In this document: positions 8,117-16,677 of the stretch, one piece after another | Numbering within the stretch: position 1 is the first letter of the stretch | How the letters are laid out: each line of letters begins with the position of its first letter | From: Calothrix sp. HK-06 | Lineage (GTDB): Bacteria > Cyanobacteriota > Cyanobacteriia > Cyanobacteriales > Nostocaceae | Assembly: GCF_001904745.1 (NCBI RefSeq) | Contig: NZ_MRCD01000073.1 | Coordinates: 1 to 44,659, forward strand | Length of the DNA: 44,659 bases | Direction of reading: 5' to 3' | Notes under the pieces: model-generated | Database searches by the model: none | The model's input: the letters and a program-made list of their open reading frames with translations, nothing else | Told to the model about the DNA's origin: nothing | Made by a program: the position numbers and the translations under genes

Positions 8117-8796
8117 GTCTTGCGGATGGATGCTAGTTGCAAGTAAATTTGGTTGCCCATAATTTGGTAATTATAAGTCATTAAGAATGATTGATTATAT
8201 GTTCTGGAGTTGGGGACATATAATGTTGCAAGTAAAGTTAATTGATTGTTCGTTATTTTAAGTAAGTATTGATTTTTATAAAAATCAATTACTACTCTAT
8301 CTTGGTGTTTCAAAAACTTGATATCGCATGAATTAATGAGATAATCAAGTATATCATTTTGAAGTCGATTATATATGTTAACTTGGGCGCCGTTTACACT
8401 AACTAAACAGGCATCACGTGGTGACCATCTACCATTATAAGTGATTAAGACCACTTGTGAATCAGCCCGCCAATTTGCAGTAATATTACCATAACCTTGA
8501 GGACTACCATTACAAGTATAAAGGCTTGCAACTGGCTTATCACCTCGTATATCATACAAATAATTTCTGGTTCTATTAGATTTACTATTTTGACCCCATA
8601 CTACTGTATATCGGGAATTTGGCGATATTAAATATTCTCGATGAAAGTCATATAAATAATATTTTGTGATTGCACGTGAATTTTGACGCATAACCTGAGA
8701 TTGTGTTCTTCTGGCTTCAACTTTTGCATGTAAATTTACAACCAAGACAGCAAAAAATAAGAAACTTAAAGAAACTCTAAGTACTGTTTTAAGCAT
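8113..8796 (-). CDS. Secreted protein of unknown function
   Basis: 227 aa, not recognised as a known family. An N-terminal hydrophobic segment (about 6-24, LRVSLSFLFFAVLVVNLHAK) with an Ala-rich end looks like a cleaved signal peptide, so the protein is probably periplasmic or outside. The mature part is rich in Tyr, Asn and Ser. It has short beta-strand-like blocks such as SPNSRYTVVWG, NYLYDIRGDKPVASLY and WRADSQVVLITYNG, which recall beta-propeller blades (the SPDS-x-x-L-x-x pattern of TolB/WD40-like proteins), though only about three or four blades would fit. Two cysteines near 94 and 128 may form a disulfide. Its 3' end overlaps devC by 4 bases, convergent. Confidence 0.6.
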   Translation of the reverse strand: MLKTVLRVSLSFLFFAVLVVNLHAKVEARRTQSQVMRQNSRAITKYYLYDFHREYLISPNSRYTVVWGQNSKSNRTRNYLYDIRGDKPVASLYTCNGSPQGYGNITANWRADSQVVLITYNGRWSPRDACLVSVNGAQVNIYNRLQNDILDYLINSCDIKFLKHQDRVVIDFYKNQYLLKITNNQLTLLATLYVPNSRTYNQSFLMTYNYQIMGNQIYLQLASIRKT

Positions 8797-9211
8797 ATTT
8801 ACTTTGTCTAATATTTATTGAATTTTTAACTGTATCTTATTTTCATCTTATCCGCTTTACTTAAACAATTAAGTGATACATAAAACAATGAATTTATTCT
8901 TGTAAAAGCAATATTAATCAAATTTTTAGATGCCGATAAAATTATGATTACTCTTTATTAATAAACTAATTCTTGCAGATATGAAGCAGTAGAAATCCAG
9001 TTGATTCTTAACTATATCTTAATTTTTATGTGCAACTTTTAAAGTAGATTATATCATGGTTTGAGTTATGTAATTTTTATATATAGAATTTATGTGTTAA
9101 TACTAGTAGTGTTTGAGTAAATAAATGGCAGTGAATCTAAAAAAATAATTAAGTGTTGGTGAAATATCGTGCTATATTGTCGTATCTTTTGGATGTGTAA
9201 AGGAGAACAAA
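8797..9211. other. AT-rich intergenic region before the oxidase operon
   Basis: These 415 bases separate the divergent secreted-protein gene and the oxidase operon. No ORF, RNA gene or clear repeat was found. The stretch must contain both promoters. A good AAAGGAGAA ribosome site lies at about 9199-9207. I could not pick out a convincing NtcA site by eye. Confidence 0.6.
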
Positions 9212-9715
9212 ATGTTTGACAACTTACTTCCACCTTTAAATGAGCATAATTTACCGTATCCAGACACAATACATCCTATTGTTGTTCACTTCGTAATTGC
9301 AATGGTTTTGTTTGCTGTGGTTTGTGATTTTGTGGGTTTAGCAACTCGGAATTATAAACTGTATGAGGTGAGTTGGTGGAATATGTGTTTTGCCACGGTT
9401 TCGATATTTATTGCGATTATATTTGGTCAAATCGAAGCTGGTCTCTCTTTGGCATATGAAGCGGTAGAACCTGTATTGAATTTACATACTCTGATTGGTT
9501 GGTCGCTGTCGGGAATTATTGCAGCGATTACAGGATGGCGTTATATTATTCGATTACGTGACCCTTTGAGAGTACCTACTTCTTATTTAGCTGTTGGATT
9601 AGTTTTAAGTGTGATTGTTTGCTTCCAAGTTTACCTTGGGGACAAGTTAGTTTGGGTCTATGGACTACACACACAACCAGTTGTAGAAGCTATAAAGCAA
9701 GGGGTTTTGCAATGA
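9212..9715 (+). CDS. DUF2231 membrane protein, first of pair in oxidase operon
   Basis: 167 aa with four membrane helices (about 23-44, 56-75, 88-106 and 125-145). The DUF2231 start is clear: LPYPDTIHPIVVHFVIAMVL has the conserved HP and VH histidines that could bind heme or metal, and a later LHTLIGW has another histidine. In cyanobacteria such pairs precede the subunits of the alternative respiratory terminal oxidase. The second gene overlaps by ATGA, so the two are translationally coupled. The likely role is in electron delivery to, or assembly of, the oxidase; this is inference from context. Confidence 0.85.
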   Translation: MFDNLLPPLNEHNLPYPDTIHPIVVHFVIAMVLFAVVCDFVGLATRNYKLYEVSWWNMCFATVSIFIAIIFGQIEAGLSLAYEAVEPVLNLHTLIGWSLSGIIAAITGWRYIIRLRDPLRVPTSYLAVGLVLSVIVCFQVYLGDKLVWVYGLHTQPVVEAIKQGVLQ

Positions 9716-10317
9716 ATTATGATTTGATTGACCAAATTAAATCACAACTTGGCGCCAATGGGTTGCCTTATGCAATACCAATTCATCCCAATTTGGTACA
9801 TTTAACGTTGGGATTATTTATTGTAGCAGTAACTTTTGATATTGTCGGCGCCTTTTATGTGTTGGAAAAGCCTGTTTTTAAGTTTTTGGCAATTCCAGCG
9901 ACTCGTGCGAGCTTGTTCGATGTTGGTTGGTACAATATGCTAGCTTGTGCAATTATTACGTTTTTTACAGTTGCGGCAGGTTTTTACGAAATTATGTTGG
10001 CACAACCATCAGCTGAAATTAAGAGCGCTTGGGGTTTACAAGCTTTTGAAACTATGCTTTGGCATGGTGTTGGTGGTGTTGTGTTATTAACGTTAATTGT
10101 TGTCATGACGGTTTGGCGAGGGTTTCAGCGCTATGTATGGCGTAAAGACCGAGGACAACAAGTTCAGTGGAGTTATTTAGCTGTGGGACTGGTAATTATG
10201 TTTATGATGTATCTTCATGGTACATTAGGCGCCCATTTAGCAGGTGAGTTTGGTGTTCACAATACCGCTGTTAGGTTATTGCGGATGGGTGAAGATGTTA
10301 ATGCGGTGTTGAAGTAA
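9712..10317 (+). CDS. DUF2231 membrane protein, second of pair in oxidase operon
   Basis: 201 aa from the ATG at 9712, which overlaps the previous stop as ATGA; the frame is open further upstream only inside the preceding gene. It repeats the plan of its neighbour: GLPYAIPIHPNLVHLTLGLF with the paired HP and VH histidines, then helices near 28-50, 75-100, 118-140 and 158-178. Additional histidines occur in MLWHGVGG, YLHGTLGAHLAG and GVHNTAVR. The last stretch (LHGTLGAHLAGEFGVHN) parallels YLGDKLVWVYGLHTQ in the first protein, supporting origin by duplication. coxB begins 3 bases after its stop. Confidence 0.85.
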   Translation: MNYDLIDQIKSQLGANGLPYAIPIHPNLVHLTLGLFIVAVTFDIVGAFYVLEKPVFKFLAIPATRASLFDVGWYNMLACAIITFFTVAAGFYEIMLAQPSAEIKSAWGLQAFETMLWHGVGGVVLLTLIVVMTVWRGFQRYVWRKDRGQQVQWSYLAVGLVIMFMMYLHGTLGAHLAGEFGVHNTAVRLLRMGEDVNAVLK

Positions 10318-10319
10318 TT

Positions 10320-11219
10320 ATGAAAATTCGTACTATTGTAACCTTGATTATTGTTACATTAACTTTGAGTGCTGTGAGTTTGTGGATGGGAAATTTGTCA
10401 CATTCTTGGTTTCCACCCCAAGCAACAGCAGAGTCTTTACTTATTGATGATTTATTTAGCTTTCTGGTGACATTAGGGACTTTTATATTTTTGGGAGTAA
10501 CGGGTACTCTTACTTATTCAATTCTGTTTCAACGTGCAGGTAAATACGACACGAGTGACGGGCCTCCAATTGAGGGGAATGTTAAATTAGAAATTATTTG
10601 GACTGCAATTCCTTTTTTCTTGGTGATTTGGATAGGCGCCTATAGCTATCAAATATACGACCAAATGGGAATACTTGGACCGATGGAACATGTACATCTA
10701 ATGCAGTCCGCAGAAGCTGCTTCGATGGATACACCATCTAAGAAAATTATAGAAGTCGAAGTCATTGCCAAACAGTGGTCTTGGGAGTTTCGCTATAAAG
10801 GCGCCAATGTCAGTAGTACAGAGTTACATTTACCTAGCGCGCAACGAGTTCGGTTGAAGTTGACTTCTGCTGATGTAATACATGGGTTGTATATTCCAGC
10901 TTTTAGATTGAAGCAAGATATTATCCCTCAGCAAGTTATAGATTTTGAATTTACTCCAATACGTGTGGGTAAATATCGTCTTCGTGATTCCCAATTTAGC
11001 GGGACTTATTTTGCGGCAATGCAAACCGATGTAGTTGTGGAAACACCTAAAGATTTTAGTAATTGGTTAGTTCAGGCAGCGAAACTTGAGCCAAAACCTT
11101 CATATAACCAGGCTTTTGCTGAGTATCAACAGAACAGTAAACAAACTATAAAAGGTTGGAATAGTGTGCCACCTGCTACACCTCCAGTCGTAAATTATCC
11201 CAGTCAGAAAGATAGCTAA
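10320..11219 (+). CDS. Heme-copper oxidase subunit II lacking the CuA site (alternative oxidase)
   Basis: 299 aa. Membrane segments lie near 5-25, 45-68 and 90-112, then a periplasmic cupredoxin domain (about 140-245) with KQWSWEFRYKG and PAFRLKQDIIP. In cytochrome c oxidases the CuA ligands are H, then C-x-E-x-C-x3-H-x2-M. Here H188 (VIHGLYIP) and M234 are kept, but the loop reads DSQFSGTYFAAM (223-234): both cysteines, the glutamate and the second histidine are replaced by D, S, Q and F. The subunit therefore cannot hold CuA and the enzyme should take electrons from quinol or another donor, as proposed for the cyanobacterial alternative respiratory terminal oxidase (ARTO). CoxA follows after 2 bases. 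Confidence 0.92.
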   Translation: MKIRTIVTLIIVTLTLSAVSLWMGNLSHSWFPPQATAESLLIDDLFSFLVTLGTFIFLGVTGTLTYSILFQRAGKYDTSDGPPIEGNVKLEIIWTAIPFFLVIWIGAYSYQIYDQMGILGPMEHVHLMQSAEAASMDTPSKKIIEVEVIAKQWSWEFRYKGANVSSTELHLPSAQRVRLKLTSADVIHGLYIPAFRLKQDIIPQQVIDFEFTPIRVGKYRLRDSQFSGTYFAAMQTDVVVETPKDFSNWLVQAAKLEPKPSYNQAFAEYQQNSKQTIKGWNSVPPATPPVVNYPSQKDS

Positions 11220-11221
11220 TT

Positions 11222-12871
11222 ATGACAATTTTAGAAAATATTGAAGGGCAAAAAGAACATCATCCACCTTTAACGACGTGGAAAAGTTACTTTAGCTTTA
11301 GCACTGACCATAAGGTAATTGGTATTCAATATATAGTTACGGCATTTATATTCTTTCTCATTGGTGGAATTTTCGCGATGATTATTCGCGGAGAACTAAT
11401 AACTCCCGAATCTGACTTGGTTGACCGTACTGTTTACAATGCCATGTTCACTATGCATGGTACGGTGATGTTATTTCTGTGGACGTTTCCTGTTTTAGCT
11501 GGTCTGGCTAATTACCTTGTACCACTAATGATAGGCGCCCGTGATATGGCATTTCCAAGATTGAATGCTGTGGCGTTTTGGATGGTGCCTATATTCGGCA
11601 TTATCCTGATGGCAAGTTTTCTGTTACCTTCAGGGCCAGCACAAGCGGGATGGTGGTCTTATCCTCCCGTCAGTTTACAAAACCCTAGTGGAAATTTAAT
11701 TAACGGTCAATTTTTATGGTTGGTGGCAGTGGCATTATCGGGAGTTTCCTCAATAATGGGCGCCGTAAATATTGTCACCACTATCTTTAAAATGCGGGCG
11801 CCGGGAATGACGTTCTTCCGAATGCCTGCATATGTTTGGACGGTTCTTAGTGCCCAAATTATTCAGTTATTTGGACTACCTGCACTTACAGCAGGGGCAG
11901 TAATGTTACTGTGTGACCTCTGTTTTGGCACAGCATTCTTTGACCCTGCCAAAGGTGGCAGTCCAGTATTATATCAACACTTCTTTTGGTTTTATTCACA
12001 TCCCGCAGTCTACGTAATCATACTGCCAATTTTTGGTATTTTCTCGGAAATTTTTCCAGTTTACGCCAGAAAGCCGTTATTTGGATACAGAGTAGTTGCC
12101 GTATCATCCCTTATTATCACAGGGTTGAGTGCAGTAGTCTGGGTTCACCACATGTTTGCTAGTGGAACTCCAAACTGGATGCGGATGCTATTCATGTTTT
12201 CAACAATGTTGATTTCCGTCCCTACTGGTATTAAAGTATTTGCTTGGGTAGCAACGGTTTGGGGTGGAAAACTTCGACTTGACACTCCCATGCTATTTGC
12301 ACTGGGTGGATTAGTAATGTTTGTATTTTCAGGCATTACAGGTATTATGCTTGCCGCAGTACCCGTTGATATTCATGTTAATAACACCTATTTTGTCGTC
12401 GGTCATTTCCACTACGTTATATACGGCGCCACTGTCATGGGAGTGTATGCTGCTATATACCACTGGTTTCCCAAAATGACCGGACGAATGTACTATGAAG
12501 GATTAGGAAAATTACACTTTGTACTAACATTTATTGGCGCCAACTTAAACTTTTTTCCAATGCACCCGTTAGGTTTACAAGGAATGCCACGTCGGGTAGC
12601 TTCGTATGACCCAGAGTATGCATTTTGGAATGTGATAGCTTCTTTAGGAGCATTTTTACTGGGAATGTCCACACTACCATTCATTTTAAATATGGTCAGT
12701 TCGTGTGTGAATGGTAAGTTAGCAGGTGATAACCCTTGGAGAGCAATAGGTTTAGAGTGGTTAATTTCCTCACCTCCACCAGTAGAAAACTTTGAACAAC
12801 TCCCCATAGTTATCTCAGAACCATATGGTTATGGTAAAAACGAACCACTCGTAGAAAACGGCAACGGATAA
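11222..12871 (+). CDS. Heme-copper oxidase subunit I, A2-type
   Basis: 549 aa, full length, 12 predicted helices. Ligands are intact: H79 and H397 for the low-spin heme, H395 for the high-spin heme, and H260, H309 and H310 for CuB, with Y264 placed to cross-link to H260. K337 (GIKVF) of the K-channel is present. The motif around the CuB ligand is FYSHPAVY (257-264): the D-channel glutamate of HPEVY is Ala and the preceding residues are Tyr-Ser, the mark of A2-type oxidases. It should reduce oxygen to water and pump protons, in thylakoid or cytoplasmic membrane. The last codons and the stop lie inside a dispersed TAACGGATG-type repeat. Confidence 0.95.
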   Translation: MTILENIEGQKEHHPPLTTWKSYFSFSTDHKVIGIQYIVTAFIFFLIGGIFAMIIRGELITPESDLVDRTVYNAMFTMHGTVMLFLWTFPVLAGLANYLVPLMIGARDMAFPRLNAVAFWMVPIFGIILMASFLLPSGPAQAGWWSYPPVSLQNPSGNLINGQFLWLVAVALSGVSSIMGAVNIVTTIFKMRAPGMTFFRMPAYVWTVLSAQIIQLFGLPALTAGAVMLLCDLCFGTAFFDPAKGGSPVLYQHFFWFYSHPAVYVIILPIFGIFSEIFPVYARKPLFGYRVVAVSSLIITGLSAVVWVHHMFASGTPNWMRMLFMFSTMLISVPTGIKVFAWVATVWGGKLRLDTPMLFALGGLVMFVFSGITGIMLAAVPVDIHVNNTYFVVGHFHYVIYGATVMGVYAAIYHWFPKMTGRMYYEGLGKLHFVLTFIGANLNFFPMHPLGLQGMPRRVASYDPEYAFWNVIASLGAFLLGMSTLPFILNMVSSCVNGKLAGDNPWRAIGLEWLISSPPPVENFEQLPIVISEPYGYGKNEPLVENGNG

Positions 12872-12928
12872 AACGGATGTAACGGATGCAATACGTAAAT
12901 CATCCGTTACATCTGTTACATCCGTTGC
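12860..12928. repeat. TAACGGATG repeat hairpin between coxA and coxC
   Basis: A GGCAACGG start, then ACGGATGTAACGGATG units (12860-12889), are followed by the reverse arm CATCCGTTACATCTGTTACA ending in CCGTTGC (12902-12928). The arms can pair into a stem of about 25 bases. The coxA stop (12869-12871) is inside it. It could attenuate transcription into coxC or stabilise the upstream mRNA. Confidence 0.75.
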
Positions 12929-12953
12929 AAGATATTTTATTCAAACATCTAAA

Positions 12954-13538
12954 ATGGAAACAACAGCACCAGAACATATACAGCATTCCCACGACGAAGA
13001 AGCTAATAGCATGTTTGGCTTCATCGTGTTTCTACTTTCCGAAAGTGTTATTTTCTTAAGTCTATTCGCAGGATATATAGTCTACAAAACCACAACGACA
13101 AACTGGTTGCCAGCAGGTGTAGAAGGATTAGAAATTAAAGAACCTGGAATAAACACAGTCATTCTTGTAGCCAGCAGCTTTGTAATATATATAGCCGAGC
13201 TTTTCTTAGCACGTAAAAATATTTGGGGTTTTCGCGTGTTTTTGCTGTTCACAATGATGATGGGAAGTTATTTTCTATACGGTCAAGCAGTGGAATGGCA
13301 AGGACTGAATTTTAGTTTTACATCTGGAGTATTTGGTAGAACGTTTTATTTACTCACAGGTTTCCACGGACTGCACGTTTTTACAGGTGTTTTATTACAG
13401 TTCATGGTCTTAATTCGTTCTTTTATTCCTGGTAACTACGACAAGGGTCACTTTGGTGTTGCGGCAACTTCGCTATTTTGGCACTTTGTCGATGTGATTT
13501 GGATTATTTTGTTTAGCTTAATTTATTTGTGGCAATAG
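12954..13538 (+). CDS. Heme-copper oxidase subunit III
   Basis: 194 aa with five membrane helices (about 20-42, 64-86, 94-112, 128-152 and 172-192), the short bacterial form without the first two helices. Typical motifs are FLLSESVIFLSLFAGY (26-41), FYLLTGFHGLHVFTGVLL near 124-141, and WHFVDVIWIILFSLIYLW at the end. The conserved glutamate E31 is present. It separates from coxA by an 82-base gap filled by a repeat hairpin, and has no clear Shine-Dalgarno, so its expression may be lower. The GMC oxidoreductase follows after 9 bases. Confidence 0.93.
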   Translation: METTAPEHIQHSHDEEANSMFGFIVFLLSESVIFLSLFAGYIVYKTTTTNWLPAGVEGLEIKEPGINTVILVASSFVIYIAELFLARKNIWGFRVFLLFTMMMGSYFLYGQAVEWQGLNFSFTSGVFGRTFYLLTGFHGLHVFTGVLLQFMVLIRSFIPGNYDKGHFGVAATSLFWHFVDVIWIILFSLIYLWQ

Positions 13539-13547
13539 GAAAGTTAT

Positions 13548-15035
13548 ATGATTATCGATGACCAATATTATGATGTAATTATAGTTGGTACAGGCGCCGG
13601 TGGTGGAACCATAGCACAAAAGCTGGCGCCAACGGGTAAGAAAATTCTAATTTTGGAAAGAGGTGGTTTTTTAGCTCCAGAAGAACAACTTCAAGGTGGC
13701 GAAGTCTTTAAAAAAGAACGTTATCATGCTAACGAAGAATGGTACGATAAAGATGGTGAGCCGTTTTTTCCCCAAACAAGTTACTCGGTTGGTGGTGATA
13801 CCAAAACTTACAGTGCTGAACTGTTACGGATGCGAGAAAAAGATTTTGAGCAGGTACAGCACCAAGATGGTATTTCTCCAGAATGGCCAATCAAATATAA
13901 AGACTTAGAACCATATTACAACGAAGCTGAAAAGCTATATAATGTCAGAGGTCAAGTTGGAGAAGACCCTACCGAATCACCTCGCACTCAAGAATATTTG
14001 CACCCAGCAGTAAATCACGAACCTCAAGTTCAAGAAATTTGCAATATCGTATCTAAACAAGGATTAAATCCATCGCATCTACCTTTAGAGTCAAATCAAG
14101 ATAGCGATACCAAACCTGGAATTGCAACCGTCAAAAACTATCCTAACGTTACCCTCAAAACCGACGCATTTGTTAGCTTTCTACACACTAGCCCCAGTGG
14201 AAGAGAAGTTAAAGCAGTTGAAGCGCAAATCGGTACACAGTCATATTTATTTTTTGCCCATATTGTTATTCTAGCTTGCGGCGCCGTCAACTCGGCAGCA
14301 CTACTATTGCGTTCACATAACGAAAAACACCCCCACGGACTTGCGAACAGTTCCGACCAAGTGGGACGCAATTTTATGAAACATCTAATGACATCTATAG
14401 TACAACTACGTCCAACAACAAATTCGGGTATATTTCCCAAAACAGTTTGTATCAATGATTTTTACTGGGGAGATAAAGACTTTCCCTTTCCAATGGGCAG
14501 TATTCACAACACAGGTGGTCTTCTTCAAAATGTCATGTTTGCAGAATCTCCACCTTTATTATCTGGTTTAGCCAAACTTATGCCTGGTTTCGGTTTACGA
14601 CAACTAGCCATTCGTTCTATAGGTTGGTGGTTACAAAGCGAAGACCTACCAGACCCAAACAACCGAGTTAGACTAAAAAACTCAAAACTCTATTTAGAAT
14701 ATACCCCTAACAACACCGAAGCACACGACCGTTTGATTTATCGCTGGTTAGATACACTTAAAACAGTAGACCGCATTATGAATAACCCCTTATCGCGTGG
14801 CGCCTATCCCCGTGCAGAGGCGCCACTAAATGTAATTGCACACCAGTCAGGTACATGTCGCTTTGGTGAAGACCCAAAAACATCAGTTCTTAACCTCAAC
14901 TGTTGTACACACGATGTAAATAACTTATATATTGTTGACGCCAGCTTTTTCCCATCCAACCCAGCAACCAGTCCCTCACTTACAGTAATCGCAAACTCTC
15001 TCAGAGTCGGAGAACATTTAATTACAAATTTATAA
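13548..15035 (+). CDS. GMC-family FAD-dependent oxidoreductase
   Basis: 495 aa. The FAD-binding dinucleotide fold is at the N-terminus (DVIIVGTGAGGGTIAQKLAP, about 9-28), followed by LILERGG. The C-terminal GMC signature includes HQSGTCRFGEDP (about 439-450) and LYIVDASFFPSNPATSPSLT (about 464-483), with the catalytic-site His (H439 region) and Asn in SNPA. Relatives oxidise alcohols, sugars or choline, and several membrane-associated members pass electrons to quinone. No Tat signal is visible, so it is probably cytoplasmic. It is the last gene of the oxidase operon, 9 bases after coxC, which suggests it feeds electrons to the quinol-type oxidase. The substrate cannot be told from sequence. 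Confidence 0.88.
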   Translation: MIIDDQYYDVIIVGTGAGGGTIAQKLAPTGKKILILERGGFLAPEEQLQGGEVFKKERYHANEEWYDKDGEPFFPQTSYSVGGDTKTYSAELLRMREKDFEQVQHQDGISPEWPIKYKDLEPYYNEAEKLYNVRGQVGEDPTESPRTQEYLHPAVNHEPQVQEICNIVSKQGLNPSHLPLESNQDSDTKPGIATVKNYPNVTLKTDAFVSFLHTSPSGREVKAVEAQIGTQSYLFFAHIVILACGAVNSAALLLRSHNEKHPHGLANSSDQVGRNFMKHLMTSIVQLRPTTNSGIFPKTVCINDFYWGDKDFPFPMGSIHNTGGLLQNVMFAESPPLLSGLAKLMPGFGLRQLAIRSIGWWLQSEDLPDPNNRVRLKNSKLYLEYTPNNTEAHDRLIYRWLDTLKTVDRIMNNPLSRGAYPRAEAPLNVIAHQSGTCRFGEDPKTSVLNLNCCTHDVNNLYIVDASFFPSNPATSPSLTVIANSLRVGEHLITNL

Positions 15036-15039
15036 TTTT

Positions 15040-15074
15040 GTAAGTTGGGTTACGCTACGCTATACCCAACCTAC
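15040..15074. terminator. Hairpin between convergent genes, probable bidirectional terminator
   Basis: GTAAGTTGGGT (15040-15050) pairs with ACCCAACCTAC (15064-15074). It sits 5 bases after the GMC oxidoreductase and 11 bases after the convergent exporter gene. The GTAGGTTGGGT arm is the same dispersed repeat seen at 2837 and 3478. Confidence 0.6.
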
Positions 15075-15084
15075 GAATAATCTA

Positions 15085-16656
15085 TTAATGTGCCGATGCT
15101 ATAACGCCAGGTTTTTTCTTACCTAACAATAAAAGTAAGGGTAAGCTAACTAAAAAAGCAATCCCCACTAGCCAAAAAATATCTTCAAACGATAAAATAG
15201 CAGCTTGAGCGTTGATTGTTTGGTCAATAATTGCTAAAGCTTGGCTTTGCGCTTGCACAGCATCTATACCGCGACTTTGTAACCCTGCTGCAAGTTCAGA
15301 TAAACGTTGATTAGTAGCAGGGTCATAACTACTTATTTTCTCAACTAATATTGCCCGATGAAAAGCTTCTCTTTGAGCAAGTACTGTTGTTAATACAGCA
15401 ATCCCAATACTACCTCCCAATTGCCGCGTCAAATTATAAAATCCTGAACCTGCTGGAATATCTTGTTTTGGTAATGGACCAAGCGTCGCTAAACTCAAAG
15501 GTAAAAACATCATCACCGTTCCGACACCACGCCACAGCAAAGGATAAAATAATGTTTCACTGTTACTATCAGGATTTATATGTTCTAAATTGAACATTAC
15601 CAAGCTAGTAATAATACCTCCAGCAGCAATAATTATGCGAGGGTCTATCTTACTTGTTAATTTCCCTAGCATTATCATCGTTACCGCAGAAGCTAAGGCG
15701 CCTGGAAATAATAGCATTCCTGTTTGCGTAGCTGTATAATGTAAAATACTTTGAGCAAAAATTGGCACTGCAAATAAGGCACCATATAATCCCATTCCTA
15801 AAACAGCAGAGTAGATGGAACCTGCTGCCAAAGAACGGTGTCGCAGAACTCGTAAATCAACAGCAGGGTTTTTAGCAGTTAATTCTCGCCAAATAAACAG
15901 CGCGAAACCAATAACACTAACTATTGCTAAAGTTACAATAAACCCAGAAGCAAACCAATCTTCCTTTTCACCTTCTTCTAAAAAAGTTTGTATCCCTCCC
16001 ACCGCAACCGCTAACAAAATAATTCCCAACCAATCAACACTACGATTAATTGGTTTTTCTTTAGGATGGTCTTTTGGTAGAAATAACAATGCCATTACTA
16101 CCGCTAAAATACCAAAAGGTAAATTAATAAAGAAAATCCATCGCCATCCCAAACTATCAGTCAAAAACCCCCCTAAAGTTGGGCCAATAGCAGGGCCAGA
16201 AATAACACCCACTCCAAATACAGCTTGTGCTAGTCCTTGTTGTTCAGGAGGAAAAGTTTCAAATAAAATTGCCTGCGCTTTGGCAAGTAGTCCCCCTCCA
16301 CACAGTCCTTGTAATATCCGCGCCAAAACTAATATCTGCAAATTACCCGCAAACCCACACAGCATCGATGCAACAGTAAAACCAATCAAAGAAAATATAA
16401 AATAAGCTTTTCGTCCAAAATAATCTCCCAACCACGCAGTCAAAGGAATAACTATGACGTTCGCAATCGCATATCCCGTCACCACCCAGCCAATTTCTGT
16501 AATTGTTGCACCCAAACTACTTTGCATGTCAGTAAGTGCAACGTTAACTATACTCGTATCAATTACCTCTAAAATGGCGCCCAAAGATGCAGTAATAGCA
16601 ATTGCCCATTTCAACCATTCTGGATTACTAACAGTTCCCTTTGTATCGTGTATCAT
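15085..16656 (-). CDS. MFS multidrug exporter, DHA2 (EmrB/QacA) family, 14 TM
   Basis: 523 aa with 14 predicted membrane helices. Markers are EVIDTSIVNVAL in TM1 (about 25-36, DHA2 motif D1), GWVVTGYAIANVIVIPLTAW, motif A GDYFGRKAYF near 77-86, LQGLCGGG (about 115-122) and motif C GVISGPAIGPTLGGFLTDSL. The C-terminal half has FYNLTRQLGGSIGIAVLTT, typical of EmrB. It exports toxic compounds by proton antiport in the cytoplasmic membrane; no EmrA adaptor gene is adjacent. It is divergent from a MarR regulator with only 51 bases between the starts and an inverted repeat there, so MarR control is likely. Confidence 0.93.
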   Translation of the reverse strand: MIHDTKGTVSNPEWLKWAIAITASLGAILEVIDTSIVNVALTDMQSSLGATITEIGWVVTGYAIANVIVIPLTAWLGDYFGRKAYFIFSLIGFTVASMLCGFAGNLQILVLARILQGLCGGGLLAKAQAILFETFPPEQQGLAQAVFGVGVISGPAIGPTLGGFLTDSLGWRWIFFINLPFGILAVVMALLFLPKDHPKEKPINRSVDWLGIILLAVAVGGIQTFLEEGEKEDWFASGFIVTLAIVSVIGFALFIWRELTAKNPAVDLRVLRHRSLAAGSIYSAVLGMGLYGALFAVPIFAQSILHYTATQTGMLLFPGALASAVTMIMLGKLTSKIDPRIIIAAGGIITSLVMFNLEHINPDSNSETLFYPLLWRGVGTVMMFLPLSLATLGPLPKQDIPAGSGFYNLTRQLGGSIGIAVLTTVLAQREAFHRAILVEKISSYDPATNQRLSELAAGLQSRGIDAVQAQSQALAIIDQTINAQAAILSFEDIFWLVGIAFLVSLPLLLLLGKKKPGVIASAH

Positions 16657-16662
16657 AAATTA

Positions 16663-16677
16663 GTTAGCATAGCTAAC
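16663..16677. promoter_or_regulatory. Probable MarR operator in the divergent promoter
   Basis: GTTAGCATAGCTAAC, arms GTTAGC/GCTAAC with a 3-base centre, followed by further TTAG/CTAA half-sites up to about 16684. It lies between the divergent exporter and MarR starts, the usual place for a MarR site. Confidence 0.6.

Noticed and set aside
9619-9711. An extended N-terminus for the second DUF2231 protein
   Set aside because: This part lies inside the first DUF2231 gene in another frame; the ATG at 9712 gives the family start and an ATGA overlap.
15815-16405. A 196-residue plus-strand ORF inside the MFS exporter gene
   Set aside because: Antisense shadow; its composition follows from the hydrophobic codons of the exporter.
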